Shown one piece after another: positions 1-12,092 of a stretch of 34,998 nt of DNA. Position 1 is the stretch's first letter. Each line of letters begins with the position of its first letter. The stretch is from the NCBI GenBank assembly GCA_936941205.1, contig CAKZJF010000079.1, forward strand, positions 1 to 34,998. Direction: 5' to 3'. A program made the position numbers and the translations under genes. Origin of the DNA: an uncultured Candidatus Altimarinota bacterium (GTDB taxonomy: Bacteria > Patescibacteriota > Gracilibacteria > BD1-5 > UBA2023). The notes beneath the pieces were generated by a model. The model had not been told where the DNA came from. It saw only the letters and a list, made by a program, of their open reading frames with translations, and did not search any database.

Positions 1-1903
<1,903 letters not shown>

Positions 1904-2197
1904 GGTAATCTACCCTATAAATAGAATAGATTGAATTTGATGCTTTTTGTTCTCGTTCATTTTGGTATGAATATCATTCACCGTTTGTACACACATTTCT
2001 CCCGAAGGAAAAACGGTGGTTAGAAATTGTTAAATTTTCTCTAATTTGGTTTTTTTGATAACATTCATGCATTACACACTCTAAGTCATTCGACTCATTG
2101 TGTATTTTGCTTTGAATCACAGTTGTTAAAGATCATTTCTGATCTCACATCTCACTCAACAGAAGATAAGCATAATTTCTTTCAAGGACTCTCTTGA
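1904..2197 (-). other. 16S-23S internal transcribed spacer
   Basis: Spacer of about 290 bases with no tRNA gene that I can fold. It contains the 3' arm of the 16S processing stem (2147-2171). It also has a boxA-like antitermination motif on the minus strand (TGATCTTTAACAA, about 2123-2135) and an inverted repeat with CACCGTTT arms (about 1979-2013) that would form a hairpin ahead of 23S. Many bacterial spacers carry tRNA-Ile and tRNA-Ala; this one does not. The roles of the hairpin and boxA are inferred from position and sequence only. Confidence 0.8.
2147..2171 (-). other. 16S processing stem, 3' arm
   Basis: On the minus strand this 25-base segment is the reverse complement of 3794-3818 upstream of 16S, with two adjacent mismatches. 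The two arms would clamp the 16S precursor into a long duplex, the standard RNase III substrate. Position on either side of the mature rRNA and near-perfect pairing are seen directly; use by RNase III is inferred. Confidence 0.85.
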
Positions 2198-3700
<1,503 letters not shown>

Positions 3701-3793
3701 CGTAGCACCTACTCTTAATTAAAAGAATAGGATTTTGAATTATGTTGTTGTACGAATCGCAAGAAAGAAACTCTCATAAATTAATATAAAGAC

Positions 3794-3818
3794 GCTTATC
3801 TTCTTGTGAGTGAGATGT
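3794..3818 (-). other. 16S processing stem, 5' arm
   Basis: Leader segment about 95 bases upstream of mature 16S. It pairs with 2147-2171 across the whole 16S molecule over 25 bases with two adjacent mismatches. The pairing is seen in the sequence; the processing role follows from known pre-rRNA maturation. Confidence 0.85.
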
Positions 3819-3855
3819 TAAGGTTCAGACACAACCCGTTGGGCGTGTGGGAAGA

Positions 3856-3883
3856 TTTATATGGAAATCGGATTCAAAGTCAA
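3856..3883 (-). promoter_or_regulatory. rRNA operon promoter (proximal)
   Basis: Minus strand -35 TTGACT (3878-3883), 16-base spacer and -10 TATAAA (3856-3861), located about 150 bases upstream of 16S and just ahead of the processing stem. It is a good sigma-70 match and is followed by a GC-rich leader, in contrast to the AT-rich surroundings. Confidence 0.75.
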
Positions 3884-3926
3884 AACTATTTTGCACTTTT
3901 TTTATAAATACCTTGTTCTATCGCTC

Positions 3927-3955
3927 TATATAGCGGAAAGAAAATACATAAAAAA
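3927..3955 (-). promoter_or_regulatory. possible distal rRNA promoter with shared 15-base element
   Basis: The minus strand has a TATATA hexamer (3927-3932) preceded by ATTTTCTTTCCGC. The 15-base string covering 3931-3945 recurs exactly at 7420-7434, where it overlaps a TACAAT -10 upstream of the pilin gene. No good -35 is present here. Tandem rRNA promoters are common, but this one is an inference. Confidence 0.35.
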
Positions 3956-4274
3956 TATACTTATGGATCACTCCTTTATACACCAAACTACAATATAGGG
4001 TATTTTGAACACACAAAGTGAACATATCCCCTGCCATCCTCTTATAAAAAATATAAAGATATACTCTATATACGTATACCATATACCATAAAAGAATATG
4101 ACTATTACCTCTATTAAAATAGTATCCTATATAGATACTATTTTATAGGCTTTCTAGAAATGCAAAGTATTCATATTTTATAAATAGAATTATATCTCCT
4201 ATTTTTTTACTTATATGCAAAATAATTCCCCCCATAGTTCCATATGTATCTAGAAACATATTGTTCATATAAAC
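3956..4274. other. AT-rich intergenic region without a gene
   Basis: I find no code-25 reading frame or RNA gene here. The only clear structure is a 12-bp perfect inverted repeat (4115-4126 and 4134-4145, 7-base loop). Its arms end in A and T runs, so it could act as a terminator in either direction or as a protein-binding site. The rest is low-complexity AT-rich sequence. Confidence 0.6.
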
Positions 4275-4307
4275 AAAAAAATCTCTCATTTCTGAGAGAT
4301 TTTTTTT
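4275..4307 (-). terminator. terminator of the tRNA cluster
   Basis: Nine-pair stem (4280-4288 with 4293-4301, loop TTTC) flanked by A and T tracts, just downstream of the CAU tRNA on the minus strand. Typical rho-independent terminator; the symmetric flanks mean it could work both ways. Confidence 0.85.
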
Positions 4308-4316
4308 AAATCTAAG

Positions 4317-4392
4317 TGGTGGGCCCACCTGGGATTGAACCAGGGACCAACCGGTTATGAGCCGGCTGCTCTAACCACTGAGCTATAGGCCC
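4317..4392 (-). tRNA. tRNA with CAU anticodon, probably tRNA-Ile2 (k2C34)
   Basis: Clean cloverleaf: acceptor GGGCCTA with TGGGCCC, D arm GCTC/GAGC, anticodon stem GCCGG/CCGGT enclosing CTCATAA, and T arm CCTGG/CCAGG. CCA is encoded. Anticodon CAU fits elongator Met or the isoleucine tRNA whose C34 is modified to lysidine by TilS. The acceptor and the CCGGCTCATAACCGG arm resemble known Ile2 tRNAs more than Met tRNAs, so Ile2 is preferred. It is the last gene of a three-tRNA cluster. Confidence 0.9.
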
Positions 4393-4417
4393 ACAATTAA
4401 TAGCAAAAACGGAAATA

Positions 4418-4510
4418 TGGCGGTGGATGAGGGATTCGAACCCTCGCGGCACCTTGCGGCACCCTACAGGTTTAGCAAACCCGCCTCTTCAGCCACTTGA
4501 GTAACCCACC
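4418..4510 (-). tRNA. tRNA-Ser(GCU)
   Basis: Type II tRNA with a long variable arm (GGGTGCCGCAAGGTGCC). The anticodon loop is TTGCTAA with anticodon GCT, reading AGC and AGU. Acceptor is GGTGGGT/ATCCACC, the discriminator is G73 as expected for serine, and CCA is encoded. Middle gene of the cluster. Confidence 0.95.
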
Positions 4511-4518
4511 AAAAAATA

Positions 4519-4576
4519 AAATAAGCTCCAAATGGATGAGGAAGCTATCCATCTGACATATCCACTTGAGCTCTAT
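4519..4576 (-). other. long hairpin between two tRNA-Ser genes
   Basis: The intergenic segment forms an imperfect long stem: AGCTCAAGTGGAT on one side and ATCCATTTGGAGCT on the other. A second small hairpin sits inside it. On the minus strand a T-rich tract follows. It could be a processing signal, an attenuator or a partial terminator. No T-box core motif is seen. Confidence 0.45.
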
Positions 4577-4588
4577 TAGAATACATAC

Positions 4589-4676
4589 TGGCGGAGAGAC
4601 AGGGATTCGAACCCTGGATGGGTTACCCCATGACGGTTTTCAAGACCGTTGCATTCAACCGCTCTGCCATCTCTCC
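4589..4676 (-). tRNA. tRNA-Ser(UGA)
   Basis: Type II cloverleaf with acceptor GGAGAGA/TCTCTCC, discriminator G and encoded CCA. The anticodon stem ACGGT/ACCGT encloses CTTGAAA, giving anticodon TGA, which reads UCN serine codons. It is an ordinary serine tRNA and is not the tRNA that decodes UGA as glycine, which would need anticodon UCA. First gene of the cluster, about 17 bases after its promoter. Confidence 0.95.
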
Positions 4677-4692
4677 GTATATATGTGCGGGC

Positions 4693-4720
4693 ATTGTATA
4701 AGAAAGTGTTTTTTTGTCAA
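4693..4720 (-). promoter_or_regulatory. tRNA cluster promoter
   Basis: Consensus -35 TTGACA (4715-4720), 16-base spacer and -10 TACAAT (4693-4698), just upstream of tRNA-Ser(UGA). Strong sigma-70 match. Confidence 0.85.
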
Positions 4721-4738
4721 AAAAATTATTGATTCTTT

Positions 4739-5440
4739 CTATTTTTTAAAAAGAAGCTCATTTCTTGTCTTTATTCTAATGTCATGAGTATGGAATTTAA
4801 GCATATCATTTTGTATAACAATTCCATATGGATCTCATAATTTTCTTGATGACTGAATTGTTCTCCATTGAATACACCAACGAATGCAAACATCGAACCA
4901 AATAAAAATTTTAAGAGGAGGAGATATCTGCCTCTTATTATATATACAGTATTCTCAATTCTGTACTTGCATCTCATGAGGCATACTCACCCAATTATTC
5001 TCAGACAAGAACTTTTCATATGTATCATTATAATTAAGAATCGGTTTCATGTAATATATCCAGTAATACATATACACATCATCTTCTATTAGAATAGAAT
5101 TAAAGTTAAGAGAGTTTTCTGTAATAAAGAATGATAAACAAAAACGTTTCTGTACGTATTTTCCATAACGTCGTACTCATAAAATATGAAATATAAGTGT
5201 GGTGAAAAAACGCACAAACCACATCATTCAAGGAGTTGTAATTATAAAAAGATCAATATCAGAAGATTCGTCAGTAGCAAACATAGCAAGTGAATTTACA
5301 ACCGCAATCATACGAATTCATGGTATCCATGCTATGTATCGAATATACTTTTGTGTATAAATAAATAATTCTTTCTCATACTGAGAAGGAATACTTTTTA
5401 TGGAAAAATATGCTTGAAAATCATGAAGATACTGAATCAT
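4739..5440 (-). CDS. nucleotidyltransferase-fold protein
   Basis: 233 aa with UGA=Gly, ending in TAG; under the standard code it is broken into short pieces. Residues 50-68 contain NSLAMFATDESSDIDLFII, the pattern of a DNA polymerase beta-like nucleotidyltransferase: a Gly/Asn-Ser turn followed by the paired Asp residues D61 and D63 of SDIDL. A third catalytic acid is not obvious. A hydrophobic stretch (about 72-88) follows. The C-terminal half is rich in aromatic residues and charge. The start is the ATG three bases after the ruvA stop, in a pilin-ruvA-NTase operon. The substrate is unknown; a role in nucleotide transfer to RNA, protein or an antibiotic-like small molecule cannot be decided. 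Confidence 0.7.
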
Positions 5441-5443
5441 ATA

Positions 5444-6037
5444 TTATTTTGAAAGTTCACGAATGGCCCAAATCGTTTTTTCTTGAAGATCAGTTATGGT
5501 ATGTGGAATTTGCTCCAATGTATATTCAACTCGTTTTTTATCATATCACATCTGAACGAGTGCTGATATCAGAGAAGTGTTTGATTGAGCTGAGATATTC
5601 TTTTCGGTTGTAGGTTTTTGAACAGTAAAAGAGGAAAGAGAGGCCTTATCTTTTAGTTCAATAATAATTTTCTGTGCTGTCTTTTTTCCGATACCAGGAA
5701 CTGTAGAAAGAAGTATATCATCCTGTGTTTCAATGGCACGAATAAATGCCTCTTTTCCAAGTCATAAGAGTGAGAGTGCTGTCTTTCATCCAATACCATT
5801 TACCTTAAGAACTTGACGAAAAAGGCTTCGTTCATCCTTGGAAAAAAAACCAAATAAAACCTCGGAATTTTCCGTTTGATGATGATAGAGATAGAGTTCC
5901 TGTTCGACTCATATAACAACCTGAGTCATTGCAATCGGGGAAAGAAACATTTCGATTCACAAACCACTATTTCTCGGAAGCATAGTAAGCTTCCCTTCAT
6001 CAAAAAAAATGGGAGTACCAATACAATAAGAAAACAT
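5444..6037 (-). CDS. ruvA: Holliday junction DNA helicase subunit RuvA
   Basis: 197 aa. RuvA forms the tetramer that grips four-way DNA junctions and recruits the RuvB motor for branch migration. Seen here are an N-terminal OB-like domain and two helix-hairpin-helix motifs (KVNGIGGKTAL near residue 83 and TVPGIGKKTAQ near 118). A C-terminal domain III (about 150-197) is the part that contacts RuvB. Five UGA codons stand for Gly, one inside the first hairpin where Gly is essential, which is direct evidence for the recoding. Length is normal for the family. The gene lies two bases after the upstream pilin-like gene and three bases before the NTase gene. RuvB and RuvC are not in the window. Confidence 0.96.
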
Positions 6038-6039
6038 AA

Positions 6040-6606
6040 TTATTTAAGGGTATTATGAGATTCAGGGGTCATAACAAAAACTGCCAATGGATCAGGTACT
6101 TCTAAGCCAATAGATCATTGATTTTGAAGAGTAAATTCAGAGAGATCTGTAACTCCAGAAAAAGATGAGCCATATATATAATTTCCATTTTTATTGGATT
6201 CAACATCAGCAACTATAAGAAATGCCATCTCATTATCATCCACTTCAAGATTCGTTATAACTTGATATCAATATACTGATGGAATCTGGCACATACTAAC
6301 CGTACGAAGGGGTGACGGATCTCGACTCATAGATTCACCAATTAGATTTATAAATCCATAATCGGTAATATCTCATTCGAATGTACTTAGACAATTCCCT
6401 GTGGCTGTTGGGGGTTCTGGATATGTCTTATATTCCACTTCATAGGAGCGAAGAGCGGTCATAACCTTTGAAAGGTATGAAATTCGAGTAGCATCACGAG
6501 CCTTAGCAAGATACTCCTTTCATCAAAATGAATACATCATAAGGGCAATGATTGATACAATTCCAACCACCATCATAATTTCTATGAGAGTAAAACCTTT
6601 CTTCAT
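6040..6606 (-). CDS. type IV pilin/pseudopilin-like protein
   Basis: 188 aa. The N-terminus KKGFTLIEIMMVVGIVSIIA is a class III signal: cleavage after Gly by prepilin peptidase would expose Phe1 and Glu5 of the mature protein, followed by the hydrophobic assembly helix. The globular part has two cysteines (about residues 72 and 109) that could form a disulphide. It is related in layout to the pilin upstream (ARDATRISYLSKV against SRDTARISHLGQL after the helix), so the two are probably paralogues. Six UGA codons are used as Gly. It has its own promoter (6627-6655) after the terminator of the first pilin gene, and is transcribed with ruvA and the NTase gene. Whether it is a major or minor pilin is unknown. 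Confidence 0.88.
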
Positions 6607-6626
6607 ACAGATATATTATATACAAT

Positions 6627-6655
6627 ATAATATAAGAATGCATCATGGGAAGCAA
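6627..6655 (-). promoter_or_regulatory. promoter of second pilin-ruvA operon
   Basis: -35 TTGCTT (6650-6655), 17-base spacer and -10 TATTAT (6627-6632), between the terminator of the first pilin gene and the ATG of the second. The same -35 and spacing occur before the first pilin gene. Confidence 0.55.
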
Positions 6656-6662
6656 AACAAAA

Positions 6663-6690
6663 AAATATTCCCTCTTGCAAGGGAATATTT
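6663..6690 (-). terminator. terminator of the first pilin gene
   Basis: Ten-pair stem (6663-6672 with 6681-6690) with a CTCTTGCA-type loop; on the minus strand a run of T follows. It lies 15 bases after the pilin stop. Confidence 0.85.
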
Positions 6691-6705
6691 ATGATGTATA
6701 TATAA

Positions 6706-7305
6706 TTAGTTCATACCACCAATAACGTACACTGAGTAACCAGTTCCAGCAGAAGGATTCGTTGAGTTTGCAATACCCTTTTGTCCATTCACTTGTAAAA
6801 GTGCATCAATTGCTGTATCCCATGAATTTGGAGCTCATGTCATAAAAACAGTAGCACCTGTAGTAGCACTTGCTGAAGCTTCTACGTGAGCAACAATAAA
6901 GAAGGCAAGATTAGTAGCGGCAGTCACACCAGTAGCATAACCGTAGAGCCCTTTATTTCCTGTAGCAAGTAAAGCACCACAAGGAAGACTAACACGTCCA
7001 GCAACTGGATCTACCGGAACCTTACCACCGTTGAGATTCGCAGCAATATCATTTCCTGCTTGAGCTGTATCACCAGCACAGAATGGTAATGTACCACTTC
7101 CAAGCATCGGTGTAGCACCAATATCTTGAAGATATGATTGAACCACTGTACGAAGTTGTCCAAGGTGAGAAATACGAGCAGTATCACGAGATTTTTCAAG
7201 GTAACCACGCATCATAGGAAAGAGTGCAGCAGCAAGAACCCCGATAATTGCGATAACGATCATAAGTTCAACGAGGGTAAAACCCTTGTTATTCGTCTTT
7301 ACCAT
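6706..7305 (-). CDS. type IV pilin (PilA-like)
   Basis: 199 aa. N-terminus VKTNNKGFTLVELMIVIAII is a textbook prepilin leader: six-residue basic leader, G/F cleavage site, Glu5, long hydrophobic helix. The globular domain is small, rich in Ala, Gly and Thr, and has a pair of cysteines (about residues 76 and 109). The standard code would stop it at residue 156. With UGA=Gly it continues through 43 more residues to TAA, ending in YSVYVIGGMN. It has low UGA use (one codon) and a strong own terminator, so it may be a highly expressed major pilin. Type IV pili in CPR bacteria are thought to mediate attachment to hosts or DNA uptake. No assembly ATPase is in the window. Confidence 0.9.
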
Positions 7306-7571
7306 AAGAAGAAAGTATTAAAGAAGTAAAACGACGAGCGAATTATATGCATAAGTAAGAGAAAATAGAAATGTATGAATAGAGACATTTTCACTTAGAT
7401 ATGTATAACTGAGTTATTGTAGCGGAAAGAAAATTTAAAAGCAAATATTTTTTGCTATAATAATAATTTGTCAACTATTATCTTGATCATAATCAATATG
7501 TTTTATAAGGTTTCATAACAATTGTAAATTATGTATAATATATAATTAAAATAAACGGAGAATTATTCAAT
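7306..7571 (-). promoter_or_regulatory. pilin leader region with two possible promoters and an operator-like palindrome
   Basis: Gene-free stretch upstream of the pilin. One promoter candidate is -35 TTGCTT (7439-7444), 17 bases, -10 TACAAT (7416-7421). A perfect 13-base palindrome ATAACTGAGTTAT (7405-7417) overlaps the edge of that -10, where a regulator could block initiation. A second -10, TATAAT (7342-7347), has no convincing -35. The 15-base element at 7420-7434 is shared with the rRNA leader at 3931-3945. Apart from these sites I see only AT-rich sequence. Confidence 0.5.
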
Positions 7572-7600
7572 AAAAAAACACTGAAACTCAGTGTTTTTTT
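7572..7600 (-). terminator. terminator of rpsA
   Basis: Stem CACTGA/TCAGTG extended by seven A-T pairs, loop AAC, with T run on the minus strand; 25 bases after the rpsA stop. Confidence 0.88.
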
Positions 7601-7624
7601 ATTCTAGATATAGCTGGAAGATAA

Positions 7625-8752
7625 TTATTTAGTCAATTCTTCAACAGGAATATCAGGAATTGGTTCTCCAGATGGAACATAATTTGGATCAAGTGCCTTA
7701 AGAGAAAGACCAATGCGCTTTGCTTGTGGATCAAAAGTAATAATACGTGCCTTCATCATCTCACCTACATGTACTTTATCCTCCATATTCTTTGCAACAT
7801 CTTGAGCAATCTCAGAAAGATGAATCAAACCAGAGATACCACCATCAAGTTCTAAGAAAATTCCAAATTGTGACATACGAAGGACTGGTGCCTCAATAAT
7901 ATCACCAACTTGATACTTCTCAGCAAGAACTTGCCAAGGATTTGCTTTCAATCGCTTAACAGAAAGGGAAATCTTTTCAGCTTCTATACCAATAACTTGT
8001 ACGGTAAGTTTATCACCTATACGAGCAAATTTATGAGGATTATTTACATGTCCCCAATCAATCTCAGAAACGTGAACAAGTCCTTCAATACCATTAAATG
8101 TTACAAAGAGACCGTAGGTAAGAATACCTGAAACAACACCTTCTACAACATCACCAACCTTCAAACTCTTAAGAGCTACTGAACGTTGTTCTTCTACTGC
8201 TGCCTTTTCAGAGAAGATAATTTTCTTCCCGTTTTGATCTACATTAATAACACGTACATGGAAAGGTTTTCCAACCAATTTTCCAAGATGTTCAAGAATC
8301 TTTTCTGGATTCGCACCCTCAACACGTGGGTAGTGAATTGGAGTGAGTTGAGAAACTGGAATAAATCATTTAATACCATCAAGATCAATAAGAAGTCCTC
8401 ATTTATTTGCTTCATTAGGAACAACAGTAATAATTTCTTTTGTATCAAAATTCGAATGAAGTTTTTCAATAAGTTTAATCTGGCTTGCTTTTCGAAGAGA
8501 TAGAAGGATCAATCCACTGTGACGATCGTCACCAATAACAATTGATTCAACAATATCTCCTGCATGAATCTCAGAAGTATCTTCTGTAGATGAGTGCATA
8601 TCAGAACCAGTAATAATTCCTGTAAAATGACCATCAAGATCAACAAGAATCATTTTTTGATTTGCTACAATGGCAGTTCCAGAAACCACTACACCAACAT
8701 GATATGGTTTAATAGGTTCTTGAGTTGCTAAATCTTTTGCAAAATCAGTCAT
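7625..8752 (-). CDS. rpsA: 30S ribosomal protein S1
   Basis: 375 aa with four S1 (OB-fold) repeats, at roughly residues 18-90, 105-180, 190-260 and 275-350. The last two are the best conserved (KVGDVVEGVVSGILTYGLFV, QVGDIIEAPVLRMSQFGIFL). S1 binds mRNA at the platform of the small subunit and unfolds it. This matters here because the 16S anti-SD is degenerate and genes lack SD motifs, so S1 may carry much of mRNA recruitment. The ATG at 8750-8752 is chosen because the frame upstream runs into tRNA-His. Only two UGA-Gly codons occur. Four domains rather than six is normal for many bacteria. Confidence 0.93.
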
Positions 8753-8781
8753 AAAATAAAAGGTTATTAAAATAAAAAAAA

Positions 8782-8859
8782 TGGGGCGAATAATGGGGCT
8801 CGAACCCACGACCTCCGGATTCACAGTCCAGCGTTCTAACCAACTAAACTATATTCGCC
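8782..8859 (-). tRNA. tRNA-His(GUG)
   Basis: Cloverleaf with acceptor GCGAATA/TATTCGC, the histidine-specific extra G at position -1 facing C73, and encoded CCA. The anticodon loop is CTGTGAA. It ends 29 bases before the rpsA start and is probably co-transcribed with it. A perfect 12-base palindrome CTTGTATACAAG (8878-8889) sits just upstream. Confidence 0.95.
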
Positions 8860-8892
8860 ATAATCATTTGTACAATTCTTGTATACAAGAAA

Positions 8893-8918
8893 AAGGACTC
8901 CTTTGAAAAAGAGCCCTT
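8893..8918 (-). terminator. terminator of the RNase J operon
   Basis: Stem AAGGGCTC/GAGTCCTT with one mismatch and a T run on the minus strand, about 50 bases after the RNase J stop and before tRNA-His. Confidence 0.7.
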
Positions 8919-8966
8919 GAATTATATAGATTTTTCTTTAAAAGCAAAACTATTTCAGATAAAGTC

Positions 8967-10844
8967 TTACTGAACTACGACAACTACTTTTGGTTCTTTT
9001 CAAATATCATGAAGAATAAGATCTGTTGCTTTCTTTTCAACAAATATCTGAAAACTATGTGCATCTTTAAATTTTGAAAGATCACCATGAAGAATAGATT
9101 TCAATAACATATCAAGATTTTTTTCTAAACCTGTCATGATATTCATAGGAGGAAGTCATACTGTATCATACTTTATACTATATCATCCAGATTTCTTTGA
9201 GATAGCGATAACAACAACTCACTGGGTTGAAATTTGATAACGGTCATGAAGTTCATGTTCTGTCGTATATCAAACCGTATGTCCATCAATAGTAGTTAAT
9301 TTATGTGGAATAAATGTTGTGGTCAATCGATGAGAATCTTTCGTAAACTCGAGAACCTGAGCATTCTTCATTATAATTACTTTATCATGTGCATATCCCA
9401 TTTCATACGCATTTCTTGCATTTCCATACAACATGTGTGGAAATCCATAGATTGGAATATAGAGTTCTGGACGTATCAAAGAAATCATTTTCTTTGTATC
9501 TTCTTCACGAGCATGTCAACCAGCATGTATTTCACTTTCTTTATAATGAAAAACATGGGGTCACTGTTGAGAAATAAGATCAAAAAGGCCTTGAACCGCT
9601 CGTTCATTTCCAGGAATTACAGAAGAAGAGAAAATAATAGTATCATCTGCTTTGAGAGTTGTATCTCGTGACTCACCTGTAACGATTCTCATAAGTGCAG
9701 CATATCTTTCTCATTGAGCACCGGTACAACAAATAGTAACTTTATTATCTGGAAGTTTAGTAGCTTGTTCCATGCTAATCAATGTCCCTTCTTTCGGTCG
9801 AACATATCAGAGTTTAACAGCAATATCTATATAGTTATTCATACTTCTTCCGAGAAGTACTACCTTCCGGTCATACTTTTCAGCCGTAGAAATAATCAAC
9901 ATCACTCGATCTATAATCGATGAAAATGTCGCGGTAATAACACGACCTGACGCTTTTTCAAAAATCTCCTCAATGGAATGAACTACTTCCGATTCCGAAA
10001 TCGAAGATCCCATCAAATGGGCATTTGTAGAATCAGAAAAAAGAGCACGAACGCCTCGATTTCAAAATGATTCAAGAAGACTATAGTCAGTGGAAGCACG
10101 GTTAGGGAGTGGCTTTTTATCAAATTTCCAGTCTCATGTATGAATAAAACGACCTACGGGAGTTTCAATACAAAGACCCACGGAATCAGGAATAGAATGA
10201 TCAACTGTAAATGGTGTAATTTGAAAGTATTTACCGATTTGTACTGGAACATTTCGTTTATATTCAAACAACTTTGGCAATGTAGCTTTCATTTCGCCTT
10301 GCTTCAGCTTAATAAGTTCGAAAGCCATAGGAGTAGCATATACCGGAGTACTTCTTCCGAGTTGTTCTAAAGCATGGTAGACTCATCAAATATGGTCGAT
10401 ATGACCATGAGTAATACAGACACCAACCACTTTCTTTGAACGACAATACGAAAGATCTGGGATACTTGCATTGATACCATACTGATATTGATCAGGAAAC
10501 TGCAACCCCATATCTACAATAAGAAGTTCATCTTTATATTCAAAAGCCATGGAATTTAAACCCACCTGCTCGCATCATCCAAATGGGATAACACGGAGAA
10601 TATCAGAAGAGGTTTCATATGGACGAGCCTTGTCTTCACGATAGTTTAAGAATTTCTTAAGAGCCTGAGATGGGGTAAGAAATGGGAATGAGCGCTTAAG
10701 GCGCATCTTCTCTTCAATAATAAATCGTTCTCATGGTCGAATATGTTCTTTTATTTCTTTTCCTCATCGGAAAAAATTTCTTGGAGCTTGAGGCTTACGT
10801 TGTGGGGTGATGCTTTTTTGTCATCATTCATTAGGAGTGTGCAT
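8967..10844 (-). CDS. rnj: ribonuclease J
   Basis: 625 aa. RNase J is the metallo-beta-lactamase/beta-CASP nuclease (5'-3' exo and endo) central to mRNA decay and rRNA maturation. Visible here are an N-terminal extension (about 80 residues, basic), PFGGCEQVGLNS (87-98), the metal motif HGHIDH (146-151), the DHSIPDS histidine, HTGDWKFD, SDSTNA, SSSVIPGNE and IHAGGHAREED, then a C-terminal domain. Many UGA-Gly codons are present, including both glycines after HGHIDH. Odd point: the usual motif C PxHGE is IPIYGF, with Tyr466 (codon 9447-9449) in place of the metal-binding His. It follows the pseudo-enzyme homologue by nine bases and shares its promoter. Activity is likely but the second metal site may be altered. 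Confidence 0.93.
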
Positions 10845-10853
10845 AAAATTGAA

Positions 10854-12092
10854 TTATTGTTCTAAAATTACGGGCATAATCATTGGGGTTCTTCCGGTAA
10901 GAAGAAAAGCATGTTTTGTTACTTCTCTACGAAGTATTTGGACAAGTTCAGGACGTTCTATAGTGCGATTTGCTAAAATTGTCTTCTCATACATGAATCG
11001 GATTCACTTTACTAATTCTTTATGAATACGCATCATTTCATGTGCATGGAGAAATCAACGACTATCTATATAGATGTGTCCTTGTATTGCTCTTCTTTCA
11101 TGATCCTCTTCAATTACAAAGGTAAGTACTCAATTCTTTGCAAGTACTTTCCTATCATCAAGTGTATATCAAGCAAGAAGTCCAACACTTTTTTCATCAA
11201 AGTAAAACACATCAAGCGTAAAAGAGAGTTCATGTATTTTTGAGGTATGTTTATCAAACATAATAATATTCCCTGGTGAACATATCTCATCTTTTCACTT
11301 ATATATATAGGAAAATTGTGATTCCTCTCTTTTTATAATACAAATATCTCATCGAGATGAAAGTGGCTTGAGAGAGTACTCTCAACTTGTCATATCGAGA
11401 ATAGTGACTTCTGGAGTGTGTATAATCAAATGGGTTGTATCTTCAGAAAAATACCCTTCAATTCTCAAATCACCAATAACTCGTTCAGGGGAACTTGGAG
11501 TAAATAACTCAAAAAAACGACATTTTAAAAGTACAGTTTCATCGAGAATTTCTGAACGAATTTTTGCAATTAATCATCTATTTGCATAGATAGGGGGGTA
11601 TCCAAGAACAGGTAAAATAGCAAGAAAAGTTGCTACATTAATGTCATCCTCTGGAATAATCCAACCTTGCAATCGGTCTTTTTCAGAGTAAGCAAGACGC
11701 AAATCTGGAAAGGCCTGATATACATTCTCATGAGAAATAATTGAAGAAAAGCCAGTATGAAAAAGAAAGGTTGCATCACCACATCGCAATATACTCATAG
11801 GATGGAGCACCTTTACATCCGATAAAAGAACCAAGCGAGTTTGAAAATCTTGTGTCGTTGGAAAAAAAGTCTTTTTCATAGCGTGAAGCATTTCATCCAA
11901 GGAAGAAACGGAGAGTGCTTTCACTATGTCATATTCTTTTTCCTTTGAAATCGAATGACCTGTTTTTCGAGGTGCTGGTTTTGGCCGAGAAGAAGGAACA
12001 TGAGAAGTATTCCTTTCTCAAGGAAGATTCTGTTTACGTGGAGAAAGACCAAATGAAATCTCATCGGTATTTCAAAAAATATGTTCGCTCAT
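10854..12092 (-). CDS. catalytically dead, truncated RNase J homologue
   Basis: 412 aa. Clear relative of the downstream RNase J but reduced. It shares the N-terminal extension, here with a Pro/Arg/Lys-rich tail (SSRPKPAPRK near 34-43), a beta-lactamase-like segment (about 90-250), and the RNase J C-terminal domain (about 290-412, ending RREVTKHAFLLTGRTPMIMP then VILEQ). The HxHxDH motif is replaced by EDDINV (148-153). The DHSIPDS His and the HTGD Asp are also gone, and the beta-CASP domain is absent. All metal ligands are therefore lost, while the C-terminal domain used for subunit assembly is kept. The likely role is a structural or RNA-binding partner of RNase J (inference), comparable in spirit to the J1/J2 pair of Bacillus but far more degenerate. 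First gene of the operon. Confidence 0.85.

Noticed and set aside
4143-4328. Small minus-strand frame of 61 codons
   Set aside because: It begins inside the CAU tRNA and runs through the terminator; low-complexity sequence.
4589-4676. tRNA with anticodon UGA as the decoder of UGA codons
   Set aside because: Anticodon UGA reads UCA/UCN serine codons; decoding UGA needs anticodon UCA. Type II arm and G73 also mark it as tRNA-Ser.
4566-4787. Open frame on the plus strand containing [13 protein letters not shown]
   Set aside because: It is the antisense of tRNA-Ser(UGA), a well-known false protein that is repeatedly annotated over serine tRNA genes.
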